Counted from the first letter of the stretch, positions 36,474-48,901 are shown. The stretch: DNA of 64,000 nt from Panax quinquefolius (GCA_020205615.1 CM035168.1:4840237-4904236); one strand, 5' to 3'. The notes: generated from the sequence alone by a model not told the origin. Numbers and translations: made by a program.

Positions 36474-36700
36474 TTACTTACGGCTTGATATGACAATAAT
36501 TGACTTTAGTAGTTTGGTTACTTGAATTCGCACAACAGGTTGGTTATGAATATAAAAGCTAACAACCTTACGAAAAGCATGATGAGTAGTTAACCAATTG
36601 ATTCCTAAAATCACATCAAAGGCAAGTATTTTCAAAAGATAAGATTGACAGGTAACGTGAAAGTGTTTATTTGAATCAAACAAGATTTAAAAATAGTAGC
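36474..36700 (-). pseudogene. G2 protease remnant
   Basis: A 69-codon frame contains [20 protein letters not shown] and RKVVSFYIHNQPVVRIQVTK, closely matching the C-terminal half of the aspartic protease segments of G1 and G3 ([16 protein letters not shown]). The catalytic Asp region lies upstream in broken sequence (about 36780-36850). Confidence 0.7.
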
Positions 36701-36740
36701 GGTAACGAAGGCTCCTACTAACGAAGTTTCAACCAATAAG

Positions 36741-37203
36741 TCAAAGTCTAACTTCTCCGGAGTCAAATTTAAACGTTGAACGTAAGCAAGAGAGATAAAA
36801 TAATGGGTAGAACCGGTATCTTATAAGGTATAGACTTCGCAATTTATAATTAACTAACCTGCTAACTTCGTTTCGGTTTACTCGCTTTTGAGAAGTCATG
36901 AAAATGCACTTCCTAAAACCAACGACTTTGTTTTGTCCATATCCACCTTTGGTGCCACCGTCCCAAATAGACTTGACTTTGGTGCACAAAGAAAATTTGG
37001 CTAAATGACCTTCTCTTCTTGTAATTTCCACTTCTATTATCTTTGTCATGATTACCACCGAAGTGGTTACCATTCTTAAGATGATAATTTCCCCGACGAT
37101 GGTTATCATTGTTCGATAGTCGTTGCCACCAAAGATGATTATTATCGTGTTGTTGGTCGTTACCTTTTGTTTGAGTTTGAATCAACACTCTCATGTGCTT
37201 CAT
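36741..37203 (-). pseudogene. G2 gag C-terminus remnant
   Basis: Overlapping short frames rich in Asn, His, Lys and Arg (for example NHFGGNHDKDNRSGNYKKRR) match the basic tail of the G3 Gag (SSGNHGHENRRSE). Frames are shifted and no intact zinc knuckle is left. Confidence 0.6.
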
Positions 37204-37414
37204 TGCTTATCTCAAAGATTTTCGGATGTCATTCTCAAACACCGCCACAAAACAAGGGTTAATTAACATATCACATATTATCCCTATACTCGTGACTAAT
37301 TAAATACCAAATAAATTTAGGTAGATCATACTTGTGCGAAGAATTCCCGCCTCTCCCCTCCTAGTTCTTATCTCACATCTCACCAGGATCATATCCCTAA
37401 GTTCTCACTACTGT
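37204..37414 (-). other. G2 5' leader with decayed primer-binding site
   Basis: This aligns with the G3 leader (53161-53348): shared CAAGGGTTAATTAACATATC and ATCATATCCCTAAG. The primer-binding position next to the LTR reads 'gttctcactactgt', too diverged from the initiator-Met complement to be functional. Confidence 0.6.
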
Positions 37415-39840
37415 TGTGACGCCCCAAAATTAGGTATATCGTCACCCATCTTGGGTCGCCACTTACATGGTACATAAATTCAAATACAAACTTAATTATA
37501 CATCCGTCAGTGTGTAACATACGACAATACATAAACTAAGAGTTCTAATAGAATATTGTCATTTAGACAATATCCATACTCAAGGAGTCCTCATTACATT
37601 TAATGTCACACTATTTAATGTAATAGTGAGGACTACTACTCGCTATCTTCGGGACCATCACTCTTTTCCCAGACTCGTCCCAATTATATTCTCATTTCAC
37701 AAGAAACGGTGAAAGAAAGAGTGAGCTCAACTAGCCCAAGAAGAAATATTATGACTAAGATAATGCGAATAAATTATCATTAGCCTTGAACAAAGTTAAA
37801 CCGATAAAATACAATAGACAACCAGTTTAACTGCAGCGAAATGTGCAATCCATTAAAAGAGTCAAGTAGAAAATAAAGTCTACTATCTTTTAGGTTTTAA
37901 AAGGTTTTCATCAATTTTATCACTAAGACTCAATTTAATGAATAAACCACAATATCTAATCATCCCTGTACCAAGGTCAAGGATTTTCATCAAATTATCA
38001 ATGGTCATGACTATACCGAATCACCCCTGGTCATAATCATACCAAAAACTATCCATCACTGCATTACAGGCCACTGAGGACTTTTGTCACATCATTTATA
38101 TCAAGCCATGATTATACCGAATGAACCCTGGTCATAATCATACTAAGTTCATCTATGCACGTAAGCCAAAGATAACTTTCAACATAATATAAACATGAGG
38201 ATGATGACAATGATATAAGAATTCAATAAAACAAGTTCAAGAATTAATTTCTCTAGGATTTATTAACGTCCAAATTGTCAACAAGATACTGTTTTGTAGG
38301 GTAAAATTCAAGAATGATCATAAGAATATTTCCATGAAAGGATACTGGATGAAGCGCAAATATCAAGGATATTCCACTAATTTCATGGAGTATAGAAGTC
38401 AAAGTTTTAACCAACTGGGTATAATAAAGAATGGAATAACAAAAGAAATAACCATGCATGCGGTACTTGATGTAGGCAGCTTTATTCCAACGTAATAATA
38501 ATAACGGAACCAGTCGTCGTGAAATTCACCATCGACCAGGATGATCCAATGTAATAATAAATGCTTGAATAATAATAAACAATGGAACCAGTCCGGTTGT
38601 AAAACACACGCATGTGATATTCCAAATGAGAATAATAAATGCGAATAATAAATAATGGAACCAGGTCCCGTGTAAAACACACGCACGTGATATTCCAATG
38701 TAATAATAAAGAATGGAATAATGTAAGAAGATCACCAAGTATAGGGGATTCCACGATATAGGTTATTCCAATGTATAAATAAGAATGGAATAATATAAGG
38801 ATTTCACCAAGTATAGGTATCTCACAGATACAAAGTTATGTATAGGGTATGCCACTTTTACAAAGTTATTCCAATGTAATAATAATGAATGGAATAATGT
38901 GAGTTCTCTTCATGAATAAGAAAGAATAACACTTTTCTTACGGGTACAACAAATAATATCCCTTACCGTAAAAGACACCTTTGGATAGTGAAGTACCGTA
39001 ATACTCTTCTTCTTTCTCTCATAGATTTTCTCTCTATACTTCTCTCTATAATTTCTCTCTCAGAGTTTCAATTGAATTCGTAAAAAAATAATGAAGGAAA
39101 TGAGCTTCTATTTATAGGAAAATAGAATGCATAGTAATTAATCCATGAACGGTCCGTATTGATTTACTTTAATCTGACGGTCCATATTTAAAAGCAAAAT
39201 CTTTTAAATAAAATATCATATATTCTATTTATATAAAAACATTTTACTATGCAAATACTATGCAACACTATACAAAACACTATGCAACACTACGCATGCA
39301 TAATAAAATATAATATATTCTATTTATAGAATAACTTTAATAAAGTATTCTTTTATATAAAAAGATGTTTCGCTTTTATTACGTTAATAATACGAATAAA
39401 ACAAAACGTCATTATCGCTATAATAATTCATATTATTAATCGACGATAATGGAATCAAATCGAGTGACTTCTCATAAGCATCGATAATCAATCTGGTGTC
39501 ATTACTATGCAACCACATCGTATTCATTGTACTTTTACTACTAAGTAGTTCAATGATGATCAACGGTAAAACTTCCACCGTTATTTCAATAAAATATTTT
39601 TGTCATTTTCTCAATCCGATAATAATTACATTGTGGGGTCCACCAATGATTGAGTAGTTATGCGAATATTCCTCTAAATAAGAATATTCCCAATAAATCG
39701 AATATAATATAACCACTTGCATACTTTGCAAAATTTATAAATACTACCCACAACTATAATATTATCTCAAATTCACACCATAATATTAAAAATTATTTCG
39801 ACAAAATTTAAATTTTTATTGATAAAATCTGGGTCTCATG
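37415..39840 (-). repeat. G2 5' LTR
   Basis: It begins TGTGACGCCCCAAAATTAGG and ends near GGGTCTCATG. It is collinear with the 31793 LTR, with scattered small indels. The minus-strand TATA box CTATAAATAG is at 39108-39117, a splice-donor-like motif (complement of CCCTTACCG) at about 38951, and the reverse-oriented hairpin/RY array at 38425-38905. Confidence 0.85.
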
Positions 39841-40308
39841 ACTAAAAAGCTGTATCTTTGGATAAAATAAAATAAAACGCGTTGTGGCGAGTAGTAGCAT
39901 GATTGCACAATATTTTTTATATTATTGTTAATTCAATAATTGTCACCGCACAAATTTTTCATTATCGATTAATAATTTATATTATTTGAATAATATTATT
40001 AGATAGTATTATTAGCAATGTCTAAGAAAATTACATACAGGAAGGGGTTTGGTCACCTATTTGCTTGGCCAAAGAAGAGAAATCCTTATCGAAAAGCCCT
40101 CTATCCCATGAAAGCGACACATTGTCGATATTATAATTACAGAATATTATTTGTGAATAATTAATTATTAATTTATAAGACAAGGAAATATTCATTTAAT
40201 GTGGATATAAATGGGGAATTTTTAGAAAAGTGACAATTGTTGAAAATTGATATTTTATTTTTCCGATAAAATAATTCATTCAAATATATTATTATATTAC
40301 ATTATAAA
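39841..40308 (+). mobile_element. Subfamily I host LTR, middle segment
   Basis: The LTR sequence of 31498-31792 continues here after G2: 'cgcgttgtggcgagtag', the AATGTCTAAGAAAATTACAT block (40016) and the U3 hairpin GAGAAATCC region (40075-40095). It is interrupted again at 40308 by a solo LTR. Confidence 0.75.
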
Positions 40309-41145
40309 TGTAAGACCCCAATTTTTATGAATAAATATTAATTTTTCTTGAAATGTATTTTGGAATATTATGGTGTGGATTTGATATAATGTTATAGTTG
40401 TGGGTAATGTTTATAAATTTTGCAAAATAAGCAAGTTGTTATAAAATATTCGATTGGTCGGGGAATATTCGTTTTAACAGGGAATATTCGTACGACGGTG
40501 CAATCATTGGTGGATCCCACAACGGAAGTATTGTCGTAGTTAGAAAATGATAGAAATAACCTTTTTATAAAAATAACGGCAAAATTTTTATCGTTAAACT
40601 GTTGAAATATTCGGTGATAAAAGTACAGTAATACGCGTAGTTGCATAGTAGCACACGGTATTGCACAGTATCTCTGATTATTGATGCTTACGTAAGAAGT
40701 TACTCAGTTTTATTCAATTATTGTAACAGTAGTTGTTGCATAGTATCTCTTATTATTGATTCAACTATTGTCACAGTATCATCTGCACAATATTTTATAT
40801 TATTAAATTAATAATTGAGAAAACACATTTATTCATATGATTATTTACATTATTATCAATGTCTAGAAAGTTCTGTCTAGGAAAGAGGTTTGGTCACCTA
40901 ATTGCGCGCCAATAAGGAGAAATCTTTATCGGAAAGCCCCCTCTTACCTGGAAATGATCTGGTTGTCAATATTATAAGTTATAATATTAATGATGAATAA
41001 TTGTTAATTGATTAAAAGTGTGTTTATTAAAGATAAAAGATTTATGATAAATATTTATTCATTTTTTGATATAAATATAGGGATTTGTTATGAAACGTTT
41101 GTTGTAAGTTTGACTTAGTATTCCATGGAAAGATTTACTAATTTT

Positions 41146-41400
41146 ATGGACCGTCGGTGGTGGTTTTAATAGTAAATCAATCTGGACCATCGATGGTGGT
41201 TTTAATAGTAAATCAATCGGGACCGTCGGTGGTGGTTTTAATAGTAAATCAATCGGAACCGTCGGTGGTGGTTTTAAAAGTAAATTAATCTGGACCGTCG
41301 GTGGTGGTTTTAAAAGTAAATTAATCTAGACCTTCGGTTGTGGTTTTAATAGTAATCAATATGGACCGTCCGTTCTAATAGTAAATCAATCTGGACCATT
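41146..41400 (+). repeat. 36-bp tandem repeat upstream of the LTR TATA box
   Basis: About seven copies of a unit built from GGACCGTCGGTGGTGG and TTTTAATAGTAAATCAATC; the last two are shorter and diverged. Related G2 LTRs have only one to one and a half copies at this place (complement at about 33535-33590 and 39145-39190). Confidence 0.9.
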
Positions 41401-41430
41401 CATGAATTAGCTACTATTTAGTCGATTCTC

Positions 41431-41440
41431 ATATAAATAG
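41431..41440 (+). promoter_or_regulatory. LTR core promoter (TATA box)
   Basis: ATATAAATAGAATCTTAATTC, about 30 bp downstream of the 36-bp repeats and 120 bp upstream of AAGGTAAGGG. Confidence 0.65.
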
Positions 41441-41821
41441 AATCTTAATTCTTCTTTCATTCTCACTAATTCACTGAGATTCACAAGAGAAACTATAGAG
41501 AGCAAGAAGAAGAGTATTCTGCTACTTCACTATTGCAGTATCCAGTCTTCTACTAAGGTAAGGGGTATTATTTCTTTCATATTCATAAGGAATACTATTT
41601 TTCGTATTCATCCTTTAATATGTCGAATAACTGCTCACGCAAATTACGCATGCATTTACGTGAAAATTAATTTGCATTTTCGTATATTATTTCTTTTCAT
41701 ATTCTTAAATCTAAACTTACTATGGTAAGTATTGCTTCTATAAACCCTTAAGTTTTGCGCTTCATCCAGTATCGTTTCATTGGAATATTGATTTGAACTT
41801 TCTTATTAAATATCAATATTT

Positions 41822-41972
41822 TCACCCGGGGTATTATTCACGAGTTACTATCACTCGGTTACTATTCACTCGAATATTATTCACTCGGGTATTCGGGGAA
41901 CTTTTCATGCCTGGGTACTATTCTCGAAGTACTATTCACGGGATACTATTCATCCGGGTACTATTCACGAAA
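41822..41972 (+). repeat. Degenerate 16-bp tandem repeat (ACTATTCACTCGGGT type)
   Basis: Nine or so units such as TACTATTCACTCG, GGGTATTATTCACGAG and GGGTACTATTCACG. Subfamily I LTRs have two to four related units (for example 16893-16930, 43925-43985, 45775-45825). Confidence 0.8.
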
Positions 41973-43011
41973 AAAATTGATTTCTTTTCTGTCCAAAATT
42001 ATTTTTGATACATGAATATTATTCTTGAATTTTACTCCACAAAGCAGTATCATGTTGACAATTTAGATATTTTTAAACTCTAGATAAATTTAAAGTTTTT
42101 AATATTTATCCTTGATTTCGTTTGATTAATATTTATATCATTGTCATAATCCTCATGCTTATATTGCGATGAAAGTCATCTTCGGCCAAGGGTGCAAAGA
42201 TGAACCGTTGATTGGTATGATTATGACCAGGGATTATTCGACGTAATCATGACCTGTAATGTTACAAATGATGTGGTAAAAGTCCTCATTGCCCCGTAGT
42301 GTATTGGTGGACAGTTATTGGTATGATCATGACCATACGTTCTCTTCGGCCAAGGGTGCAAAGATGAATTGTTGTTTGACATTTCATGACCATAGGTGAA
42401 AACACGAATATCTTTGGCCCGTAGTGCATGGATAATTCGTGGTCGTGATACTAATGAATTTCCTTGGCCCGTAATGTATAGATAATTCAGTGATGTAGAT
42501 TATTTATTGAGCAGAGTCTAGGCGATAAAATTGATGAAAAACTTTTTAAATCATAGAAGATAGTAGATATCATGCTCTACTTGACTCTTCTAATAGATTG
42601 TTTGTTCCGCTGCAATTAAACTTGTTGTTTATTAGTTTAACACTGTTGAATGCTAACGATAATTTATTCTGCATTATCTTAGTCATAATATTTTTACTGG
42701 GCTAGTTGAGCTCACCCTTTTGCTTTCAATGTTCTCTTCAGGAAATGAGAACGTAGCCGGGACTAGTTGGGGAATGGAGTGATGGTCTAGGATAAGTGGC
42801 TATAGTAGTCCTCACTATTCTATGAGATAGTGTGATGATAATTGTAATGAGATTGAATTTGAGTTTGGATATTTTCTAGAAGATAATATTCGTTTTAAAA
42901 CTCTCAGCTACGCTTTTGTCGTATTGTATAAAAGAAGTTTGTATTTAAATTATGTACCATGTATTTGGCGACTCAGAATGGGTGATGTATACCTATTTTA
43001 GGGGCGTCACA

Positions 43012-44968
43012 ATAAATGTATAATGTGATAATATAATAATATAATAATGATAATATTTTTACACTAAATTCACGGTATATGAATAAAATAAGGAGGAAGA
43101 GTGCAAATTGGGTCTAAATGGTATTTTTGAGGATTAAAACGTGTAAAACATTTGGTGGATGATTTTTCTAATTGAGTGGGCCCAACTTGTGTGTGAAATA
43201 TGCTTATTTTTGTTGGCCAAAGTGGGTGTGCGGTGGATTTGATCCGTAAGTAAATTTTCAAGGATGGAATGCTATGAGATATCATCCATATGTGGATTTC
43301 GGTCATTTGTAGTTCGGAATTTGGAAAAACTTTATTCTACAAAGTTGTAAAGAATTAGATTTCCTATGGAAAGGACATAAAATTCATATTTTTCTGATAA
43401 AAGGGCTATTTATTATGAATTATTGAAGTTTCTAAATTTTTAAATGATTTAAAATATTTTTTGTGGAGATTTCTAGAAGGCGGGCCCCACACTTGTCCTT
43501 TTTACCTCTTGATTTTTGTTGAAATTTGTGGGCCCCACTTGTGGAGTGCTGAGATTGTGATGGGGTGTGCATAAGTATAAAAATAAATTTAATAATATTT
43601 TATTCATTTTTTTGTTTTGGCGTTTTATGCATTTTCTTATAAATAGGATACTTCAGTTAGAATTGAAAAACACACCAGAATCAGAAGTTTTCTCTCTCTA
43701 TAATATCGAGTGTATTTTTGTGAGTATTTAGATACTTTGAGAGTTGATAAGCAGTGCAAGTTTTCTTCAGTATTATATCCTATATTCCAGTCAAAAATAC
43801 TGTCCTTTTGAGGTAAGGGATGTTATTTTTTCATAAATGATATTATTTCTTTTAGTATCATCATACCAAAATATTGATATGAATTTTATTGTAAATTTTT
43901 TTACCTTTTCGTGTCAGGTTTAATATTCACGTATACAATATTATTCCCGTATATGACACTATTCACGAATACGACACTATTCATAAAAAAATTAAAAAAA
44001 ATTTTCTTTGTCCAAGTTGTCTATTATGGTTGCTATCTTTGATTATATCCATGTTTAGATCTTCATTCTTGAATTTTGCTCCACAATTGATTATTATGGA
44101 GTATTTTTGAACTAGTATAAACTAAAGTACGAATCCCTAATCTTTGTCCTTTTATCTTACTGGATTCGTTTTCTTTAAAATATTTTTTTTATCATCCTCA
44201 GTCCTAAATGGTGACATAACTGAATATTTTTGGCCTGTACTGCAAAGATAAATGATTACTTGATGAATATATTTGGCCTGTAGTACATAGATGAATGATT
44301 ACCTGATGAATATCTTTGGCCCGTAGTGCAAAGATGGATACCTGTTGAGATGAACATGACCAACTGGTGATACAAATGAATATCTTTGGCCCGTAGTGCA
44401 AAGATGAATATTTGATTCAAGTGGTATATTGATTGATGTCACAGAGATAAATTATTGATGATGGACTTTTAAATCATAGAAGATAGTAGACTTAATTCTC
44501 TACTTAACTCTTCTAATGAATTGTTATTTTCGCTGTAAATATTGATCTAAAACTTGTTGTCCATTATATTTTATCTGATTTATTGAAGGGTAACGATAAT
44601 TTATTTTTTATTATCTTAGTCATAATATTCTTTACTGGGCTAGTTGAGCTCACCCTTTTCTTTTTTGTTTCATTGTTCTTCTCAGGAGACGAGAATATAG
44701 CTGGTACTAGTCGGGGTGTTGAGTGATGGTTCAAGACAGTTATTATAGCAGTACTCATTATTTTGTAAAATAGTGTATCAATAATTTTAATGAGAACTTT
44801 ATTTGAGTTTGTATATTGTCTAGAAGACAATATTTGTATTTAAACTCACATCATATGTGTTGTCGTATTTTGCACGACAGTTGGATTAATGAAGTTTGTA
44901 TTTAATTTCTGTACCATGCATTTGACAACTTAGAATGGGTTGTGTGGACCTATTTTAGGGGCGTCACA
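43012..44968 (+). mobile_element. Subfamily I host LTR, last segment
   Basis: It continues from 40308 after the solo LTR and its ATAAA duplication. It contains a TATA box (TTATAAATAGG, 43638-43648), the GAGGTAAGGG motif (43810-43819), four hairpin units with GGCC(T/C)GTA(G/C)T loops (44225-44405), the GTTGAGCTCACCC block (44642) and the end AGGGGCGTCACA at 44968. A minus-strand frame over the hairpins translates repeat only. Confidence 0.8.
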
Positions 44969-45050
44969 ATAGAGCTCAAATCAGGTGAATCAGATTAAAT
45001 TGCAAGCAAAGTTAAAGTTAGTTCATCAGTTACTATAATAATATGCACAT
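44969..45050. other. Short unique spacer between two LTRs
   Basis: 82 bp with no repeat or gene recognised. Confidence 0.6.
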
Positions 45051-45974
45051 TGTGACGCCCTCAAAATAGATATATATCACCCATTCTGATTCGCCAAATA
45101 TATGGTACAAAAACAACTACAACTTCATTAATACAATTGTCGTGCAAAATACGACAACACATAAACTGTGAGTTTTTAAATACAAATATTGTCTTCTAAA
45201 CAATATCCACACTCAGATAAAATATAATGGACAACAAGTTTTAGATCAATATTCGCAGCGAAAATAACAATTCATTAGAAGAGTTTAGTAGAGAATGAAA
45301 TCTACTATCATCTATGAATTTAAAAGTTCATCATCAATATTTTATCCTTGTAATCATCAATCAATATACATCTTGAATCAAATATTCATCTTTGCACTAC
45401 GGGCCAAAGATATTCATTTGTATCACCAGTTGGTCATTTTCATCTCAACACCGGTCCATCTTTGCACTACAGGCCAAAAATATTCATCAGGTAATCATTC
45501 ATCTTTGCACTACAGGCCAAAGATATTCATCAAGTATCACCATTAAGGACTAAGGATGATGAAAAATATTTTAAAGAACGAATCCAACGAGATAAAAGGA
45601 CAAAGATTAGATATTCGTACATTAGATAATCCAAGTTTAAAAATACTCCATAATAAACCATAGTGGAGTAAAATTCAAGAATGAAGATCAAAACATGGAT
45701 ACAATCAAAGATAGTAACCATAATAGACATCTGAGACAAAGAAGAGAAAATTTTATTTTTCGGTTAATAGTGTCGTATTTGTGAATAGTGCCGTATACGT
45801 GAATAATATCGTATACATGAATAGTAACCCTGACACAAAAGATAGAAATTGTACAATAAAATTCATACCAATATTTCAGCACAATGATATTGAAAGAAAT
45901 AATATCATTTACGAAGAAAATAACATCCCATACCTCAAAAGAATAGCACTTCTGACTGGAATATCGGATATAAT
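45051..45974 (-). mobile_element. Truncated subfamily I LTR next to G3
   Basis: It begins TGTGACGCCCTC and follows the LTR to 'ctggaatatcggatataat', where G3 starts. About 225 bp present in the 15953 copy is missing at about 45219; the join reads CAGATAAAAT, a 10-bp word that flanks the missing piece in that copy. The LTR does not resume after G3. Confidence 0.75.
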
Positions 45975-48550
45975 TGTGATGCCCCCAAAATAGGTATACA
46001 ACACCCATTCTGAGTGGACAAATACATGGTACAGAAACAACTACAACTTTATTAATACAATTATCGTGCAAAATACGACAACACATAAACTATGAGTTTA
46101 AAAATAAATATTGTCTTCTAGACAATATCAACACTCAAATAAGTCCTCATTATAATTATTGATACACTATTTTACAAAATAGTGAGGACTATTAAAATGA
46201 CTTTCTAGAACCTGAATTCCATACCCCGACTAGTACTTGCTACATTCTCGCCTCCTGAGAAGAAAAATGGAACAAAAAGGAAAAGGGTGAGCTCAACTAG
46301 CCTAGTAAAGAATATTATGACTAAGATAACATAGAACAAATTATCGTTAGTCCTCAACAGGGAAAAATCTAATAGAATACAATAGACAATAAGTTTTAAA
46401 TCAATATTCGCATCGAAAATAATAATTCATTAGAAGAGTTACGTAGAGAATGAAATCTACTTTCTTCTATGAATTTAAAAGTTTATATCATCAATATTTT
46501 ATCCTCAGAACATCAATCAATATACATCTTGAATCAAATATTCATCTTTGCACTACAGTGCCAAAGATATTCATCATTAATCATGTTCATCTCAACACTG
46601 TACATCTTTGCACTACGGCCAAACACATTAATAAGAAAATCAACCATCTTTTGCACTACAAAATAACGATATTCAAAGAATATCATCATTTAGGACTGAG
46701 GATGATGAAAAATATTTTAAAGAAAACGAATCCAGTGAAACAAAAGAATAAATAATAAGGATTCGTACTTTCAACAGTCCAAGTTCAAAAATACTTCATA
46801 AATAACCATAGTGAAGTAAAATTAAAGAATAATCAAAACATGGATATAATCAAAGCTAGTATTCATAATAGATATTTTGGACAAAACACAAAAATTTAAT
46901 TTTTCCGTGAATAGTCTTAGAATTAAATGAATAATAGTCCGATACGTGAATAGTAACCCTGACACTAAAAGACAAGAATTTTCACAAGAAAAATCTTACC
47001 AATATTTCGGCTATAATGATATTAGAAGAAATAATATCATTTTTAAAAAAATAACATCCTTACCTCCAAAAAGACAAGATTTTGACCGAATATCGGATAT
47101 AGTTTGAAGGAACTTGCACCGTATAGCAACACTCAAAGTATCAAAATAACAAGAATACGCTCGATAATATAGAGAGAGAAATCTTTAGTTTCTGGTGTGA
47201 TTTTCAATTCTAACCTAAGCACCCTATTTATAGGAAAATGCTTAGAACACCAAAGCAGAAAATTTAATAAAATATAAATATATTTTTCTTAAATTCCTAC
47301 GCCCACTTTTTTGGTCTAGACATCAGCCAAACAAATGCCAACATCACCAAAAACATTTTTCATATTAAAACCATTTAAAACTAAAAAAAATTAATTATTC
47401 TGGAACTTCAATAATTCACAATAAATAGCCCTTTTATCAGAAAAATTCAAATCTTATGTACATTCCATAGGAAATTCAATTCTCTACAACTTTTCAGTTT
47501 TAAGTTTTTTCAAATTCCAAACAGAAATTGACCAAAATCCACATACGGACGATTTTACAGACTATAATCAAATTTCAGTCAAGAAATGGGGTCCACAAAT
47601 ATGAAAAACATGTTTTAAATATTTTTAGTAACAAAAATACTCTTCCTCTTCATTTATTCATATATCACACATTCATTATAAAATATCACCATTATTATAT
47701 TATTATAATATAATAATATATTTAAATGAATTATTTTATCGTAAAAGATAAAATAACAATTTTCAACAATTGTCACATTAAAATTTTCTCCATCTATATC
47801 CACATAAAATGAATATTTTCCTTATCATATAAATCAATAATTAATTATTCACAAATAATATTACGTAATCACAATATCAACAACCGTGTAGCTCCTCAGA
47901 AAGGGGGCTTTCCAATAAGGATTTCTCCTTCTTTGAAGCGCAATTAGGTGACCAAACCTCTCCTTAGATGTAACTTTTAGACATTGCCAATAATGCTATC
48001 AAATAATATTATTCAATAATATGAATTATTGCTCGATAATGAAAAATATCGTAGTAGTGACAATTATTGAAACAACAATAATATAAAATATTAACGTAGC
48101 AATTATTGAATCAATAAAATAAAATATTAAATAAGAATTACCGTAACAATTATTGAGTAAAGCCTTTCTTACGTAAGAATCAATAATTGGTGCAATACTG
48201 CAGTATATTACCGTGTTTTTAACCACCGGTATTTCAACAATGATAATAATAAGAATAACTACGCCATTATTTATAAACAACTTATACTTGTCATTTTCTT
48301 CATCCAATCTCTTTCCGTTATGGGGCCCACACAAGGCTGCGCCGTCGTACGATTATTCTCCAACAATAAGAATATTCCACGACCAAATGAATATTCCCCG
48401 ACAACAATGAATATTTTATAACCACTTGCTTATTTGAAATATTTGTGCATTTTACCCATAACTAACCACATTAATTAAATCAACCCTTACTATTTCAAAA
48501 TAATAAATAGAGAAAATTTAATTTCATTTATAATAAGTTGGGGTCTTACA
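45975..48550 (-). repeat. G3 3' LTR
   Basis: TGTGATGCCCCC...GGGGTCTTACA, 2576 bp. It contains the TATA box (47224-47233), a splice-donor-like motif (complement of CCTTACCTCC at about 47057), hairpin units at 46535-46680 and the U3 hairpin CCAATAAGGA/TTTC/TCCTT at 47909-47930. Confidence 0.9.
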
Positions 48551-48566
48551 ACCTCCCCTCCTTATG
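48551..48566 (-). other. G3 polypurine tract
   Basis: The minus strand reads CATAAGGAGGGGAGGT directly before the 3' LTR, a standard gypsy plus-strand primer site. Confidence 0.8.
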
Positions 48567-48599
48567 AAATTTCGTCCTCGAAATTGACGTGACGATACT

Positions 48600-48901
48600 G
48601 TGTGTTTGAAAAGGTGAGGATACCTCGCTTTCATTTCCGTTTCCAACTCCCAGGTCATTTCCTCTATAGCATGGTTCCTCCACAAAACTTTAACTTATGG
48701 TATGACCTTTGTGCGTAGGACATGCTCCTTCCTATCCAAGATCTTGACAGGTACCTCTTCGTACATTAAGTCTTCGGCTATCTCTTCTGGTTCTAACTCA
48801 ATAACGTGATTCGGGTCTTTCACATATTTACGAAGCACAAATATGTGAAAAATATTATGAACACGAGACATACTTGGAGGTAACGCGAGTCTATAGGCCA
48901 C
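48600..48901 (-). pseudogene. G3 integrase C-terminus and chromodomain-like tail
   Basis: The frame at 48695-48901 contains ALPPSMSRVHNIFHIFVLRK and VPVKILDRKEHVLRTKVIP, the usual integrase C-terminal segment of Tekay/Del elements. After a stop the next codons (about 48610-48694) resemble VKVLWRNHAIEEMTWELETE, which is the chromodomain-type tail. In chromoviruses this tail is thought to direct integration toward marked chromatin. The in-frame stop separates the two parts. Confidence 0.75.

Larger units (their letters stand above)
31793..39840 (-). mobile_element. Two-LTR Ty3/gypsy element G2 (subfamily II), decayed
   Basis: The LTRs are at 31793-34222 and 37415-39840. Flanks are GCTAA (31788-31792) and ACTAA (39841-39845), a 5-bp duplication with one mismatch. 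Beyond these flanks the interrupted host LTR continues on both sides. The polypurine tract lies next to the 34222 LTR. The internal region, about 3.2 kb, is far shorter than a full gag-pol and keeps only gag and protease scraps plus LTR-like sequence. The element cannot encode its own proteins. Confidence 0.85.
40309..43011 (+). mobile_element. Complete solo LTR with ATAAA duplication, mosaic leader
   Basis: It begins TGTAAGACCCCAATTTTTAT and ends AGGGGCGTCACA. ATAAA flanks it at 40304-40308 and 43012-43016. Length 2703 bp. The U3 carries a seven-copy 36-bp tandem repeat (41146-41400) just before the TATA box (41431-41440). AAGGTAAGGG is at 41555-41564. The leader has only one RY-containing unit (CGCATGCATTTACG), followed by a 16-bp tandem repeat (41822-41972) of a type seen in subfamily I. 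Confidence 0.93.

Noticed and set aside
41793..42008. 71-codon frame with repeated GYYSR/TRILF words
   Set aside because: It is a translation of the 16-bp tandem repeat in the LTR leader.
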